From contig NZ_JAINUL010000001.1 of the NCBI RefSeq assembly GCF_020639365.1, positions 7,166,211-7,230,210 on the forward strand: 64,000 nt of DNA, read 5' to 3'. Position 1 is the stretch's first letter. Every line of letters starts with the position of its first letter. This document shows positions 32,025 through 41,236 of this stretch, in pieces. Source of the stretch: Streptomyces flavotricini (GTDB taxonomy: Bacteria; Actinomycetota; Actinomycetes; Streptomycetales; Streptomycetaceae). The translations under genes were made by a program, and so were the position numbers. The notes below the pieces were generated by a model, which made no database searches, was not told the origin of the DNA, and saw only the letters and a list, made by a program, of their open reading frames with translations.

Positions 32025-33050
32025 TCAGGCGGAGGCCGGCTTGCCGAACAGCTCGCGCAGCACGTCCTCCATCGTGACCAGGCCCGTCATCGCCCCGCCG
32101 GAGCCCATGACCGCCGCAAGGTGCGTCCGGCTGCGCCGCATCGCGGTGAGCACGTCGTCGAGCGGGGTCTCCGCCCGGACCTGCGCGATCGGACGCAGCG
32201 CGGACACCGGGAACGGCTGGTCCCGCTCCGGCCCGTCCGCGTCGAGGGCGTCCTTGACGTGCAGGTACCCGAGGATCCCGGCCTGTGCGTCGATCACCGG
32301 GAAGCGGGAGTAACCCGACTCTGCCGACAGCTGCTGCAGGGCCGCCGGCGTGAAGCCGTCCCGGGCCACGACGACCCGGTCCAGTGGCAGCACCACGTCG
32401 GTGACGGGCCTGCGACCCAGCTCCAGGGCGTCGTGCAGCCGCTCGCTCGCCCGGTCGTCGATCAGCCCCGCGTCGCTGGAGTCCTTCACGATCCGGGCCA
32501 GCTCGTCGTCGGAGAACGTCGCCGAGACCTCGTCCTTCACCTCCACCCGCAGCAGCCGCAGCAGGAGGCTGGCGAAGGCGTTGATCGCGAAGATCACCGG
32601 CCGCAGCGCCCGGGTCACGGTCACCAGCGGCGGTCCGAGCAGGAGCGCGGTGCGCACCGGCTCGGACAGGGCCACGTTCTTCGGCAGCATCTCGCCGAAG
32701 AGCATGTGGAGGTACGTGGCCAGCGTCAGCGCCACCACGAACGAGATCGCGTGGGTCAGCCCCGAGGGCACCCCGACGAGGTCGAACAGCGGGGTCAGCA
32801 GGTGGGCGATGGCCGGCTCGGCCACCACACCCAGCACCAGGGTGCACAGCGTGATGCCCAGCTGGGCCGCCGCCATCAGCGCCGACACGTGCTCCAGGCC
32901 CCACAGCACGGCGCGGGCCCGCCGGTCGCCCTGCTCGGCGTACGGCTCGATCTGGCTGCGCCGCACCGAGATCAGTGCGAACTCGGCGCCGACGAAGAAG
33001 CCGTTGACGACCAGGGTCGCCAGGCCGATCAGCAGTTGGAGCACCGTCAT
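32025..33050 (-). CDS. CNNM/CBS-domain (hemolysin-like) membrane protein
   Basis: This 341-residue protein has an N-terminal CNNM/DUF21 membrane domain (about 1-185: FFVGAEFALISVRRSQIEPY, MAAAQLGITLCTLVLGVVAE, LHMLFGEMLPKNVALSEP). Two CBS domains follow (ADDGF-type FTPAALQQLSAESGYSRFPV, then MTGLVTMEDVLRELFGK). It lacks the C-terminal CorC/HlyC domain of its neighbour. Relatives export Mg2+ or Co2+. Its start overlaps the stop of the upstream paralogue by 4 nt, so the two probably form a heteromeric transporter. Confidence 0.9.
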   Translation of the reverse strand: MTVLQLLIGLATLVVNGFFVGAEFALISVRRSQIEPYAEQGDRRARAVLWGLEHVSALMAAAQLGITLCTLVLGVVAEPAIAHLLTPLFDLVGVPSGLTHAISFVVALTLATYLHMLFGEMLPKNVALSEPVRTALLLGPPLVTVTRALRPVIFAINAFASLLLRLLRVEVKDEVSATFSDDELARIVKDSSDAGLIDDRASERLHDALELGRRPVTDVVLPLDRVVVARDGFTPAALQQLSAESGYSRFPVIDAQAGILGYLHVKDALDADGPERDQPFPVSALRPIAQVRAETPLDDVLTAMRRSRTHLAAVMGSGGAMTGLVTMEDVLRELFGKPASA

Positions 33051-34396
33051 CGCGCTCCCTCCCCACCCTGGTCCGAGGACTGCTGCGCGGGCTCGGCCGG
33101 CGCGTGCAGCAGCACCCGCGCGGCCCGCCGCCCACTGGCGTCCTCCACGTCGAGCCGCCAGCCGGCCAGCTCCATGCTGTCGCCGACCGCCGGGATCCGC
33201 CCCAGCTCGGTCGCTATCAGCCCGGCGAGGGTCTCGTACGGGCCGTCCGGCACGCGCAGTCCGATCCGCGCCAGCTGGTCGGTGCGCACGGCGCCGTCGG
33301 CGGAGTAGAGGCGGCGCCCGGAGGCGTCCGTACCGGCGGGGGCCAGGTCCGAGGTCTCGTGCGGGTCGTGCTCGTCGCGCACCTCGCCGACGACCTCCTC
33401 GACGATGTCCTCCAGGGTCACCACGCCGGCGGTGCCGCCGTACTCGTCGATCACCACGGCCATCGTCTGGCGGCCGGACAGCAGGTCCAGCAGCCGGTCC
33501 ACGGTCAGCGACTCCGGTACCAGGAGGGGCTCGCGCAGCAGCCGGGAGACCGGACGGCGGTGCCGCTCCTCGGCGGGCAGGGCGAGCACGTCCTTGATGT
33601 GGACGGTGCCGACGACGGTGTCGAGGCTGCCCCGGTAGACCGGGAAGCGGGACAGGCCGGTCGCGAGCGTCGCGTTCGCCACGTCCTCGGCGGTGGTCTG
33701 CACGTCGAGGGCCGTGACCTGGACCCGCGGGGTCATGACGTTCTCGGCGGTCAGGTCGGCCAGGTTCAGGGTCCGTACGAACAGCTCGGCGGTGTCCTTC
33801 TCCAGCGCGCCCGCCTTCGCGGAGTGCCGGGCCAGGGCCACCAGCTCCTGCGGGGTGCGCGCCGAGGCCAGTTCCTCGGCCGGCTCCATGCCGAGCCGGC
33901 GGACCATGTGGTTCGCCGTGGTGTTCAGGTGGCTGATGAACGGCCGGAAGGCACGGCTGAAGACCCGCTGCGTGGTGGCCACGCGCTTGGCGATGGCGAG
34001 CGGCGAGGAGATCGCCCAGTTCTTGGGCACCAGCTCGCCGACGACCATCAGGACGACGGTCGACAGCACCGTGCCCAGGACCAGGGCGGTGGAGGCGGCG
34101 GCGGAGGCCGACAGCCCCATGGCCTCGAACGGGCCCTGGAGCAGGGCGGAGATCGAGGGCTTGGAGATCATGCCGATGACCAGGCCGGTCACGGTGATGC
34201 CGAGCTGGGCGCCGGAGAGCTGGAACGTCAGGCTCCGGACGGCCGCGAGGGCACTCTCGGCGCCGCGCTCGCCGCGCTCGGCGGCCTGTTCGAGCTCGCT
34301 GCGCTCGACGGTGGTCAGCGAGAACTCGGCCGCGACGAAGACCCCGCAGGCGAGGCAGAGCAGCAGCGCCACGAGGAGCAGGAGCACTTCGGTCAT
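33047..34396 (-). CDS. CNNM/CBS/CorC-domain (hemolysin-like) membrane protein
   Basis: The full-length family member has 449 residues: CNNM membrane domain (1-195, with GVFVAAEFSLTTVERSELEQ, LSGAQLGITVTGLVIGM and GELVPKNWAISSP), two CBS domains (NVMTPRVQVTALDVQTTAED; VIDEYGGTAGVVTLEDIVEE) and a C-terminal CorC-type domain (DGPYETLAGLIATELGRIP). It is likely a divalent-cation efflux protein in the plasma membrane. It is the first gene of the pair. Confidence 0.92.
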   Translation of the reverse strand: MTEVLLLLVALLLCLACGVFVAAEFSLTTVERSELEQAAERGERGAESALAAVRSLTFQLSGAQLGITVTGLVIGMISKPSISALLQGPFEAMGLSASAAASTALVLGTVLSTVVLMVVGELVPKNWAISSPLAIAKRVATTQRVFSRAFRPFISHLNTTANHMVRRLGMEPAEELASARTPQELVALARHSAKAGALEKDTAELFVRTLNLADLTAENVMTPRVQVTALDVQTTAEDVANATLATGLSRFPVYRGSLDTVVGTVHIKDVLALPAEERHRRPVSRLLREPLLVPESLTVDRLLDLLSGRQTMAVVIDEYGGTAGVVTLEDIVEEVVGEVRDEHDPHETSDLAPAGTDASGRRLYSADGAVRTDQLARIGLRVPDGPYETLAGLIATELGRIPAVGDSMELAGWRLDVEDASGRRAARVLLHAPAEPAQQSSDQGGEGAR

Positions 34397-34602
34397 CGGT
34401 CGGTCACCTCCGTCCCATGATCAGCCAGGAGGAGGGGTATCGCGCGATGTCGGGTACTGGGGGGCTCGCCCATGGGCGGACGCTCACACCTTTCGCTCGG
34501 GTCGGTTTCGGGTCGGTCGACCACTGGCCACCATGGTAAAGGAAAGGCAAAGGGATCGGGTCATTCTTTTGGCGGAGCGCGACCGGATGATGGGATCCGG
34601 CC

Positions 34603-35025
34603 ATGAGTGATCTTCAGATAGGTCCCGCGTCCTCGGCCGATCTCACCGCCGTGCTCGACTTCTGGAAGACGGCTGCCGAGGGAACGAGTATCAGCGACGA
34701 CCTCGCCGGGGTCGAGCGGCTCCACGCCCGCGATCCGCACGCCCTGCTGCTGGCCCGGCGCGAGGGCGAACTGGTCGGCACGGTGATCGCGGGCTTCGAC
34801 GGCTGGCGCTGCCACCTCTACCGGCTCGCGGTGCACCCGGACCACCGCCGCAGGGGCATCGGATCGGCGCTGCTGGCCGCCGCCGAGGAGCGGTTCCGCG
34901 AGCTCGGCGGACGGCGCGCCGATGCCATGGTGCTGGACCGCAACGAGAGGGCGCACGGCGCGTGGGCGGCGGGCGGGTACCACCGCCAGGACCAGTGGAC
35001 GCGCTGGGTCAAGCCGCTGGGCTGA
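34603..35025 (+). CDS. GNAT-family N-acetyltransferase
   Basis: This 140-residue single-domain GNAT has LYRLAVHPDHRRRGIGSALL, the beta4 and acetyl-CoA pyrophosphate loop motif (RRRGIG), and AMVLDRNERAHGAWAAGGYH as motif B. The substrate is unknown; small members may acetylate amino acids, amines or antibiotics. It stands alone between divergent and convergent neighbours. Confidence 0.88.
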   Translation: MSDLQIGPASSADLTAVLDFWKTAAEGTSISDDLAGVERLHARDPHALLLARREGELVGTVIAGFDGWRCHLYRLAVHPDHRRRGIGSALLAAAEERFRELGGRRADAMVLDRNERAHGAWAAGGYHRQDQWTRWVKPLG

Positions 35026-35030
35026 AGGGT

Positions 35031-35696
35031 TCAGGCGGGACCGCGGCGGGCCGTACCGAGCACGCAGTACGAGCTCGGGAGCGCCGGGCCGCGTTCCGGC
35101 AGCCGCAGGGTGCGGCAAGAGGTGACCCGGAAGCCGGCGGCCTCGATCGCGGCGACCGGATCCCGGGACGTGTGGCACCCGCCGAAGAGGCGGGGCCAGA
35201 CGGTCCGGTCCAGCGTGCGCTGGACGGCGGCCATCCCGGCGCTGGGCGCGCGGCCGTGCTCGAAGAAGCGGAGTTCGGCGTCCGGGCGGAGCACCCGGTG
35301 GAGCTCCGCGAGCGCGCGCGGCAGGTCCCGTACGGTGCACAGCACGAGGGAGGCCACAGCGGCGTCGAAGGCCTCGCTCTTCACGGGCAGGACCTCCGCG
35401 ACGCCCGGCACGACATCGACCGGGGCCTCGGCGCGCCGGGCCGCGTCGGCCGCGAGCCTTCGCAGGCTCCGCTCCGGTTCGACGGCGACGACCTCGGAGA
35501 CGGCCCGCGGGTAGTGCGCGAAGTTCAGGCCGTTGCCGGCGCCGATCTCGATGACCCGGCCGGACACCCCGTGCAGGAGCTCGCGGCGCAGTTCGCGCAC
35601 GCCGCCTCGGGTGTCGGCGGTGGTGCTGAGCCTCGCGTAGAACCGGGCGAAGAGCGGATGCTCGACGGAATCCGGGTCGCGGTGCGGTGAGCGCAT
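35031..35696 (-). CDS. Class I SAM-dependent methyltransferase
   Basis: The 221-residue protein shows motif I VIEIGAGNGLNFAHY (SAM-binding GxGxG-like), an acidic residue in VAVEPERSL, and the UbiE-like LPVKSEAFDAAVASLVLCTV followed by RALAELHRVLRPDAELRFFE. The layout matches the Methyltransf_11 family. The methyl acceptor cannot be inferred. It converges with the GNAT gene only 5 nt away. Confidence 0.88.
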   Translation of the reverse strand: MRSPHRDPDSVEHPLFARFYARLSTTADTRGGVRELRRELLHGVSGRVIEIGAGNGLNFAHYPRAVSEVVAVEPERSLRRLAADAARRAEAPVDVVPGVAEVLPVKSEAFDAAVASLVLCTVRDLPRALAELHRVLRPDAELRFFEHGRAPSAGMAAVQRTLDRTVWPRLFGGCHTSRDPVAAIEAAGFRVTSCRTLRLPERGPALPSSYCVLGTARRGPA

Positions 35697-35894
35697 GGCG
35701 GACCTCCGGGCGGGGTGGCTACGGGTGCGGGTGCCCTGCCGGGCTGTTCCCCATGCGCGTGGCGGGCAAAACCGGCCCGGCGGACGGCTGCGTACGCGTA
35801 CTCGAGGATTTCGGGGCGGCGCAGTGACGACAATCGGGTGACCCGATCATGCGAGCCCCGGCCGCCGGGGCCCGCCCCGGGAAGTGGAGACCCA

Positions 35895-36512
35895 GTGACA
35901 TCCCGTACGACACCCGCCCGTGCCGTGCTGCTCGCCGCGGCACTGCTCCTCATGACCGCCTGCGGCACCACGGTGTCCGGGAGCGGCGCGGTCGCGGACC
36001 CGTCCCCGGTGCCGAGCCGGACCCCGGACCACGCCGCCCAGGAGGCGGCCGCGGTGGCCCGGCACGACAAGCTCTTCCCCGAGGTGGCCGCGGCGTGCGA
36101 GGGCAGGGCGAGCGTGACGCCGACCGGGTCGGCGGCGCCGGACGACGTGCCGACGGACCCCGCGGCGCGCAAGTACGCGGAGAACCACGCGTACAGGAAC
36201 GAGGCGGTGCTCACGCCCTCCGCCCGGTGCCGGGGTGACGCGCACGCCGCACGGATCAAGGCGGCGCTGGCCGGCTCCGGCGGGAAGGGCGCCCCGCAGA
36301 CGGCCCAGGAGCTCGGCGGGCTCCTGACCGGGATGGGCTACAAGGTCGAGACGGGCGACGTGTCCGCATCGAGTACGGGCGGCCCCTCGTTCGTCCTGTC
36401 GATTCCGGAGAGCGGGCCCTGCGTGACGGGCCAAGTGGGCCCGCCCGTGAGCGTGAAGGCGCACGGCCCCTACATGGAGGGTGGCTGCCACGAGCCGCGC
36501 GGCGGCCACTGA
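35895..36512 (+). CDS. Putative lipoprotein
   Basis: Translation starts at GTG 35895, with GGAAGTGGAG about 6 nt upstream, giving 205 residues. The signal ends in a lipobox, LLMTACGTTVSGSG, so Cys is the likely lipid anchor on the outer face of the membrane. A Pro/Ser linker and a soluble domain follow (VARHDKLFPEVAAACEG; LLTGMGYKVETGDVSA). I recognise no enzymatic motif. Four Cys after the lipobox may form disulfides. Confidence 0.8.
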   Translation: MTSRTTPARAVLLAAALLLMTACGTTVSGSGAVADPSPVPSRTPDHAAQEAAAVARHDKLFPEVAAACEGRASVTPTGSAAPDDVPTDPAARKYAENHAYRNEAVLTPSARCRGDAHAARIKAALAGSGGKGAPQTAQELGGLLTGMGYKVETGDVSASSTGGPSFVLSIPESGPCVTGQVGPPVSVKAHGPYMEGGCHEPRGGH

Positions 36513-36599
36513 AGGCACCCCGGTTCGCGAGCGCGCCGCGCACGACGCGGCCCGGCCGGGCCGTCCGGCCCGCCGGGCCGCGTCGTCCGCGGGTGCCGG

Positions 36600-37319
36600 T
36601 CAGGGCTGCCAGGTCTCCAGGAAGGATTCCGGGGACCACGTGCCCGAGAGGCCGGCGGCGAGCCACGTGGGGGCCTCCGCGCGGAAGGACTCCGGGGACA
36701 GGGATCCCGAGGATTCCGGCACGACGCCCAGCAGCGGGAGCCCCGAGGAGGAAGGCAGGTCCGCCAGGTTGCAGCGGCAGGCCAGGTCCGGCTCCGCCGG
36801 CCAGCTGCCGATGACCACGCCCGGCGACTGCAGCCCCCGGGCCCGGAGGGCTTCCGCCGTCAGGGTGGTGGAGTTGAGGGTGCCGAGGGCCGGCGGGGTG
36901 ACCACCAGGACCGGCGCGTCGAGCAGACGGGCCGCGTCGGCGAGGGTGTGGCCCGCCTCGTCGAAGCGGACCAGCAGCCCGCCCGCCCCCTCCACCAGGA
37001 CCAGGTCGTGCGAGCGGGACAGCTCCCGCGCCGCGTCCGCGATCTCGCCGGGCGAGAGCGTCGGCAGGCCCGCGCGGCGGGCCGCCGTGTCCGGGGCCAG
37101 CGGCTCGGGATAGCGGGCCAGTTCCACCGCCGTGATCATCGGTCCGGCCAGACGGACCACCTCGGCCGCATCGCCCGCGGCGCCCGGCTCCATGCCCGTC
37201 TGAGCCGGCTTCAGGACCGCGACCGAGCGGCCCGCCGCCACCGCCGCGGCCGCGACGGCCGCCGTGACCACCGTCTTGCCGATCTCCGTGCCCGTGCCCG
37301 AGACCATCAGTACGGTCAT
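36600..37319 (-). CDS. bioD: Dethiobiotin synthetase
   Basis: The 239-residue enzyme starts at ATG 37319 (MTVLMVSGTGTEIGKTVVTA). The P-loop GTGTEIGKT, substrate Lys in VAVLKPAQTG and VLVEGAGGLLVRFDE identify BioD, which closes the ureido ring of dethiobiotin with ATP and CO2. It follows bioA by one nucleotide in the leftward operon bioB-bioA-bioD. Confidence 0.95.
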   Translation of the reverse strand: MTVLMVSGTGTEIGKTVVTAAVAAAAVAAGRSVAVLKPAQTGMEPGAAGDAAEVVRLAGPMITAVELARYPEPLAPDTAARRAGLPTLSPGEIADAARELSRSHDLVLVEGAGGLLVRFDEAGHTLADAARLLDAPVLVVTPPALGTLNSTTLTAEALRARGLQSPGVVIGSWPAEPDLACRCNLADLPSSSGLPLLGVVPESSGSLSPESFRAEAPTWLAAGLSGTWSPESFLETWQP

Positions 37320-37320
37320 G

Positions 37321-38634
37321 TCAGCCCTCCTGCGCGGCCGCGCACACCGCACGACAGATGCGGGCCACGTCGCCGTCGCCCGTGACGAACGGCGGCATCA
37401 CGTAGATCAGGTCCCGGAAGGGGCGTACCCACACGCCTTCGCGGACCGCGGCCCGGGTCGCCGCCGCCACGTCGACCTCGTGCGTCAGCTGGACCACGCC
37501 GATCGCGCCCAGGACCCGTACGTCCCGCACACCGGGCAGCTCCCGTGCCGGAGCCAGGCCCTCCAGCAGGCCCGTCTCGATCCGCTTGACCTCCCGCTGC
37601 CAGTCCTGGCCGAGGAGCAGGTCGATCGAGGCCAGCGCCACGGCCGTGGCCAGCGGGTTGCCCATGAACGTCGGCCCGTGGGCGAGGACCGGGACGGCTC
37701 CCCGGGAGATCCCGTCCGCCACCCGCTCCGTGCACAAGGTGGCCGCCAGCGTGAGGTAGCCACCGGTCAGGGACTTGCCGAGGCACATCACGTCCGGGGT
37801 GATCCCGGCGTGGTCCGCCGCGAACAGGGCGCCGGTGCGGCCGAAACCCGTCGCGATCTCGTCCAGGATGAGCAGGACGTCGTACTCGTCGCACAGCTCG
37901 CGCATCACCCGCAGGTATCCCGGGTTGTGGAAGCGCATGCCGCCCGCGCCCTGCACCACCGGTTCCAGGATCACCGCGGCCAGCTCGTCCGCGTGGGCGG
38001 AGAGCAGGGAGCGCAGGTGCTCGACGTACGCGGGGTCCACGGGCGCGTCGAAACCGCTCGGGGGGACGTCGGCGAAGAGCTGCTGCGGGAGGATCCCCGA
38101 CCACAGCTCGTGCATGCCGCCCTCGGGATCGCAGACGCCCATCGGCGTCCAGGTGTCCCCGTGATAGCCGCCGCGCCAGGTCAGCAGCCTGGTCTTGCCG
38201 GACCGGCCGATGGAGCGCCAGTACTGGAGGCACATCTTCACCGCGACCTCGACCGAGACCGACCCCGAGTCGGCGAGGAAGACGTGCTCCAGGCCGGGCG
38301 GGGTGATCTCGACCAGCCGGGCGGCGAGGCGGACGGCGGGCTCGTGGGTGAGTCCGCCGAACATCACGTGTGACATCCGGCCGAGTTGGTCGGTCACGGC
38401 CTCGTTCAGCGCCGGGTGGTTGTACCCGTGGATCGCCGACCACCAGGAGGACATGCCGTCGACCAGCTCGTCGCGGCCCTGCGCGGGCTCGGCCAGCCGC
38501 AGCCGCACGCCCGAGGCGGAGGAGACCACCAGGGGCTCCTGCCGCCCGGGCATCGGACCGTACGGGTGCCAGACGTGCTGCCGGTCCAGCGCGAGCAGTT
38601 CCGCGGCCGGCAGCGAGTGGTGCTGGTCAGGCAT
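37321..38634 (-). CDS. bioA: Adenosylmethionine-8-amino-7-oxononanoate aminotransferase
   Basis: This is 437 residues from ATG 38634 (MPDQHHSLPAAELLALDRQH). The PLP enzyme converts KAPA to DAPA using SAM as amino donor. Landmarks are HVWHPYGPM, DGMSSWWSAIHGYNHP, LTWRGGYHGDTWTPMGV, LILDEIATGFGRTG and DVMCLGKSLTGGYL, which contains the PLP Lys, and HGPTFMGNPLA. It overlaps the end of bioB by 8 nt, indicating coupling. Confidence 0.96.
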   Translation of the reverse strand: MPDQHHSLPAAELLALDRQHVWHPYGPMPGRQEPLVVSSASGVRLRLAEPAQGRDELVDGMSSWWSAIHGYNHPALNEAVTDQLGRMSHVMFGGLTHEPAVRLAARLVEITPPGLEHVFLADSGSVSVEVAVKMCLQYWRSIGRSGKTRLLTWRGGYHGDTWTPMGVCDPEGGMHELWSGILPQQLFADVPPSGFDAPVDPAYVEHLRSLLSAHADELAAVILEPVVQGAGGMRFHNPGYLRVMRELCDEYDVLLILDEIATGFGRTGALFAADHAGITPDVMCLGKSLTGGYLTLAATLCTERVADGISRGAVPVLAHGPTFMGNPLATAVALASIDLLLGQDWQREVKRIETGLLEGLAPARELPGVRDVRVLGAIGVVQLTHEVDVAAATRAAVREGVWVRPFRDLIYVMPPFVTGDGDVARICRAVCAAAQEG

Positions 38635-39880
38635 TGGGGGCGAGGTCCGTTCCCGCGCCCCGGCGCCGGACCGCCACCAGGTCCGGACGGACATCGCCGG
38701 CCGGAGCCTGGGCCGGAGCCCCGGCCGTCACGGGAGCCGACGCCGCGACCGGAGCCTGGGCCGGGACGGCCTCGTGGCCCGAGCAGCCGCCGCACGCGGA
38801 ACCACAGCCCGCCTCGGCCGCCGAGGACCCGCACGGGCCCTGACCGGCCGCGGCCCTGGCCGCCGCCAACGCGTCCGCGCGGTGCGCCGGCAGGGTCGTC
38901 GTACCGGCGCCCTCCACCTCGAAACCGGCGTCCGCGATCATGTCGAGGTCGGCCTGGCCGGCCTGGCCCTCACTGGTGAGGTAGTCACCGAGGAAGATGG
39001 AGTTGGCGATGTTCAGCGCGAGCGGCTGCATCGAGCGCAGGTGCACCTCGCGGCCGCCGGCGATCCGGACCTCCACGTCGGGGCAGACGAAGCGGACCAT
39101 GGCCAGGATCCGCAGGCAGCGCTGCGGGGTGAGGTTCCACTCCTTGGCCAGCGGGGTGCCCTCGAAGGGGATCAGGAAGTTCACCGGCACCGAGTCGGAG
39201 TCCAGCTCGCGCAGCGAGTAGACGACGTCGACCAGGTCCTCGTCGCTCTCGCCCATGCCGGCGATCAGGCCGGAGCAGGCCGACAGGCCCGCCGCGTGCG
39301 CCTTCTGCACCGTGTCGACCCGGTCCGCGTAGGTGTGGGTCTTGGTGATCTGGCCGTACGTGGCCTCGGACGTGTTCAGGTTGTGGTTGTAGGCATCGGC
39401 GCCCGCGTCCTTCAGGCGCTCGGCCTGGCCGTCCGAGAGCAGGCCGAGGCAGGCGCACACCTCGACGCCCTCGTTCTGCTCCTTGATCGCCTCGATCGTC
39501 TTGCCGACCCGCTCCACGTCGCGGTCCGTCGGGCCGCGCCCGCTCGCCACCAGGCACACGCGCTTCGCGCCGCCGGCGACTCCGGCCGCGGCGGCCTGCG
39601 AGGCCTCGTCCGGCTTGAGCCACGTGTACTTGAGGATCTCCGCCTTCGACCCCAGTCGCTGGGAGCAGTAGGAGCAGTCCTCGGGGCAGAGCCCGGACTT
39701 CAGGTTGACCAGGTAGTTCAGCTTGACCCGACGCCCGAACCACTGGCGGCGCACCTTGCCGGCCGCGGCCACCACGTCGAGCAGTTCATCGTCAGAGGTC
39801 GCCAGTACGGCAAGCGCCTCTTCGCGGGTCGGCAGCTCGCGCCGCAGCCCCTTGTCCACCAGGGTGTTCAGCAGGTCCAT
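38627..39880 (-). CDS. bioB: Biotin synthase with a Cys-rich C-terminal tail
   Basis: The 417-residue radical SAM enzyme inserts sulfur into dethiobiotin. The [4Fe-4S] motif is CPEDCSYC. NHNLNTSEATYGQITKTHTY and the [2Fe-2S] Arg region (VRIAGGREVHLRSMQPLALN) are conserved. The catalytic core ends near residue 340. About 70 further residues add a Cys cluster (CGSACGGCSGH) and an Ala/Pro-rich segment. It is the first gene of bioB-bioA-bioD, divergent from bioF. Confidence 0.96.
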   Translation of the reverse strand: MDLLNTLVDKGLRRELPTREEALAVLATSDDELLDVVAAAGKVRRQWFGRRVKLNYLVNLKSGLCPEDCSYCSQRLGSKAEILKYTWLKPDEASQAAAAGVAGGAKRVCLVASGRGPTDRDVERVGKTIEAIKEQNEGVEVCACLGLLSDGQAERLKDAGADAYNHNLNTSEATYGQITKTHTYADRVDTVQKAHAAGLSACSGLIAGMGESDEDLVDVVYSLRELDSDSVPVNFLIPFEGTPLAKEWNLTPQRCLRILAMVRFVCPDVEVRIAGGREVHLRSMQPLALNIANSIFLGDYLTSEGQAGQADLDMIADAGFEVEGAGTTTLPAHRADALAAARAAAGQGPCGSSAAEAGCGSACGGCSGHEAVPAQAPVAASAPVTAGAPAQAPAGDVRPDLVAVRRRGAGTDLAPNA

Positions 39881-39949
39881 GACGCCGATCCTGGACTACA
39901 CGGGCACTCCCGGCCAAGGAGAGATCGCACAACATGGCCGGAACGGAGT

Positions 39950-39965
39950 GTGTGGATCGCCACAC
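39950..39965. promoter_or_regulatory. Palindrome in the divergent biotin promoter
   Basis: GTGTGG-ATCG-CCACAC is a perfect dyad about 70 nt upstream of both bioB (39880) and bioF (40037). GGCAG (39996-40000) with CTGCC (40010-40014) is a weaker dyad nearer bioF. This position suits a biotin repressor, but neither site matches a BirA or BioQ consensus that I can recall with confidence. Confidence 0.45.
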
Positions 39966-40036
39966 CTGGCACTCAAGTGACGGCCGTTAGGGTCAGGCAG
40001 GTCTGTGGACTGCCGACAAAAAACGAGGACCCGCCG

Positions 40037-41236
40037 ATGAGCCAGCACAGCCCCGAGCCCGATGACGTGTTCGCCTGGATCGACGACGCGGAGCGGGCCC
40101 GTGAGCAGGCCGGACTCGTCCGGACGCTGCGCCCCCGCCCGGCCGCCTCGCCGCTGCTGGACCTCGCGAGCAACGACTACCTCGGCCTGTCCCGGCACCC
40201 GGAGACGGTGCGCGGCGCGCGCGAGGCCGCCGAACGGTGGGGGGCCGGGGCCACTGGATCACGCCTGGTGACCGGTACGACCGAGCTTCATGCGGAGCTC
40301 GAGCGGGAGCTGGCGGCGTTCTGCGGGTTCGAGGCCGCGCTCGTCCTGTCCTCCGGGTACGCCGCCAACCTGGCGGCGGTCACGGCGCTCAGCGACCGCG
40401 GCACCCTCGTCGTGTCCGACGCGGGCAACCACGCCTCGATCGTCGACGGCTGCCGGCTCTCGCGCGCCGGGATCGAGGTGATCCCGCACTCCGATCCGGA
40501 GGCCGCGCGCAAGGCGCTCGGCGCGCAGGAGGGCCGGTCGATGCTGGTCAGCGACTCGGTGTTCTCCGTCGACGGGGACGCCGCCCCGCTCGCCGCGTAC
40601 GCGGCGGCCTGCCGGGAACGGGGCGCGGCCCTGGTCGTGGACGACGCGCACGGGCTGGGCGTTCTGGGGGAGGGCGGCCGGGGCGCCCTGCACGCCGCCG
40701 GACTCGCGGGCGCGCCCGGGGTGGTCGCCACCCTCACGCTCTCGAAGTCGCTGGGCAGCCAGGGCGGGGCCGTGCTCGGTCCGGCCAAGGTGATCCGGCA
40801 CCTGGTCAACACGGCCCGGACGTTCATCTTCGACACCGGGCTGGCACCGGCCGCCGCGGGTGCGGCGCTGGCGAGCCTGCGCCTGCTCCGGCGGGAGCCG
40901 GAGCGCGCCGGCCGGGGGCGGGAGCCGGAGCGCGCCGGCCGGGCCCGCGAGGTGGCCGACCGGCTGTACGGGCGGCTCACCGCGTCCGGCCTGACCGCGG
41001 CCCGGCCGGACGCGGCCGTGGTGTCGGTACGGGCCCCGTCGGCCGCGGCGGCACTGCGCTGGGCCGCCGACTGCCGCGAGGCAGGTCTGTCCGTGGGGTG
41101 CTTCCGTCCGCCGTCGGTGCCGGACGGCATCTCCCGGCTGCGGCTGACAGCGCGGGCCGATCTCACGGGGGACGAGATCGACCGGGCCGTCGAGACGATC
41201 CTGAGGACCGCCCCCGCCGGAGCCACGGACTGCTAG
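40037..41236 (+). CDS. bioF: 8-amino-7-oxononanoate synthase
   Basis: This 399-residue PLP enzyme makes KAPA from pimeloyl thioester and alanine. It has LDLASNDYLGLSRHPETV, GAGATGSRLVTGTTELHAEL, VVDDAHGLGVLGEGG and the PLP Lys in TLTLSKSLGSQGG. A 9-residue in-frame tandem duplication (REPERAGRG, REPERAGRA) occurs near residues 287-304, in a variable surface helix. The stop codon lies inside the left arm of a long terminator hairpin. Confidence 0.95.
   Translation: MSQHSPEPDDVFAWIDDAERAREQAGLVRTLRPRPAASPLLDLASNDYLGLSRHPETVRGAREAAERWGAGATGSRLVTGTTELHAELERELAAFCGFEAALVLSSGYAANLAAVTALSDRGTLVVSDAGNHASIVDGCRLSRAGIEVIPHSDPEAARKALGAQEGRSMLVSDSVFSVDGDAAPLAAYAAACRERGAALVVDDAHGLGVLGEGGRGALHAAGLAGAPGVVATLTLSKSLGSQGGAVLGPAKVIRHLVNTARTFIFDTGLAPAAAGAALASLRLLRREPERAGRGREPERAGRAREVADRLYGRLTASGLTAARPDAAVVSVRAPSAAAALRWAADCREAGLSVGCFRPPSVPDGISRLRLTARADLTGDEIDRAVETILRTAPAGATDC
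40892..40945 (+). repeat. In-frame 27-bp tandem duplication inside bioF
   Basis: A unit beginning CGGGAGCCGGAGCGCG at 40892 is repeated from 40919 with one or two differences at the end. It encodes two copies of REPERAGR. The reading frame is kept. Confidence 0.75.
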
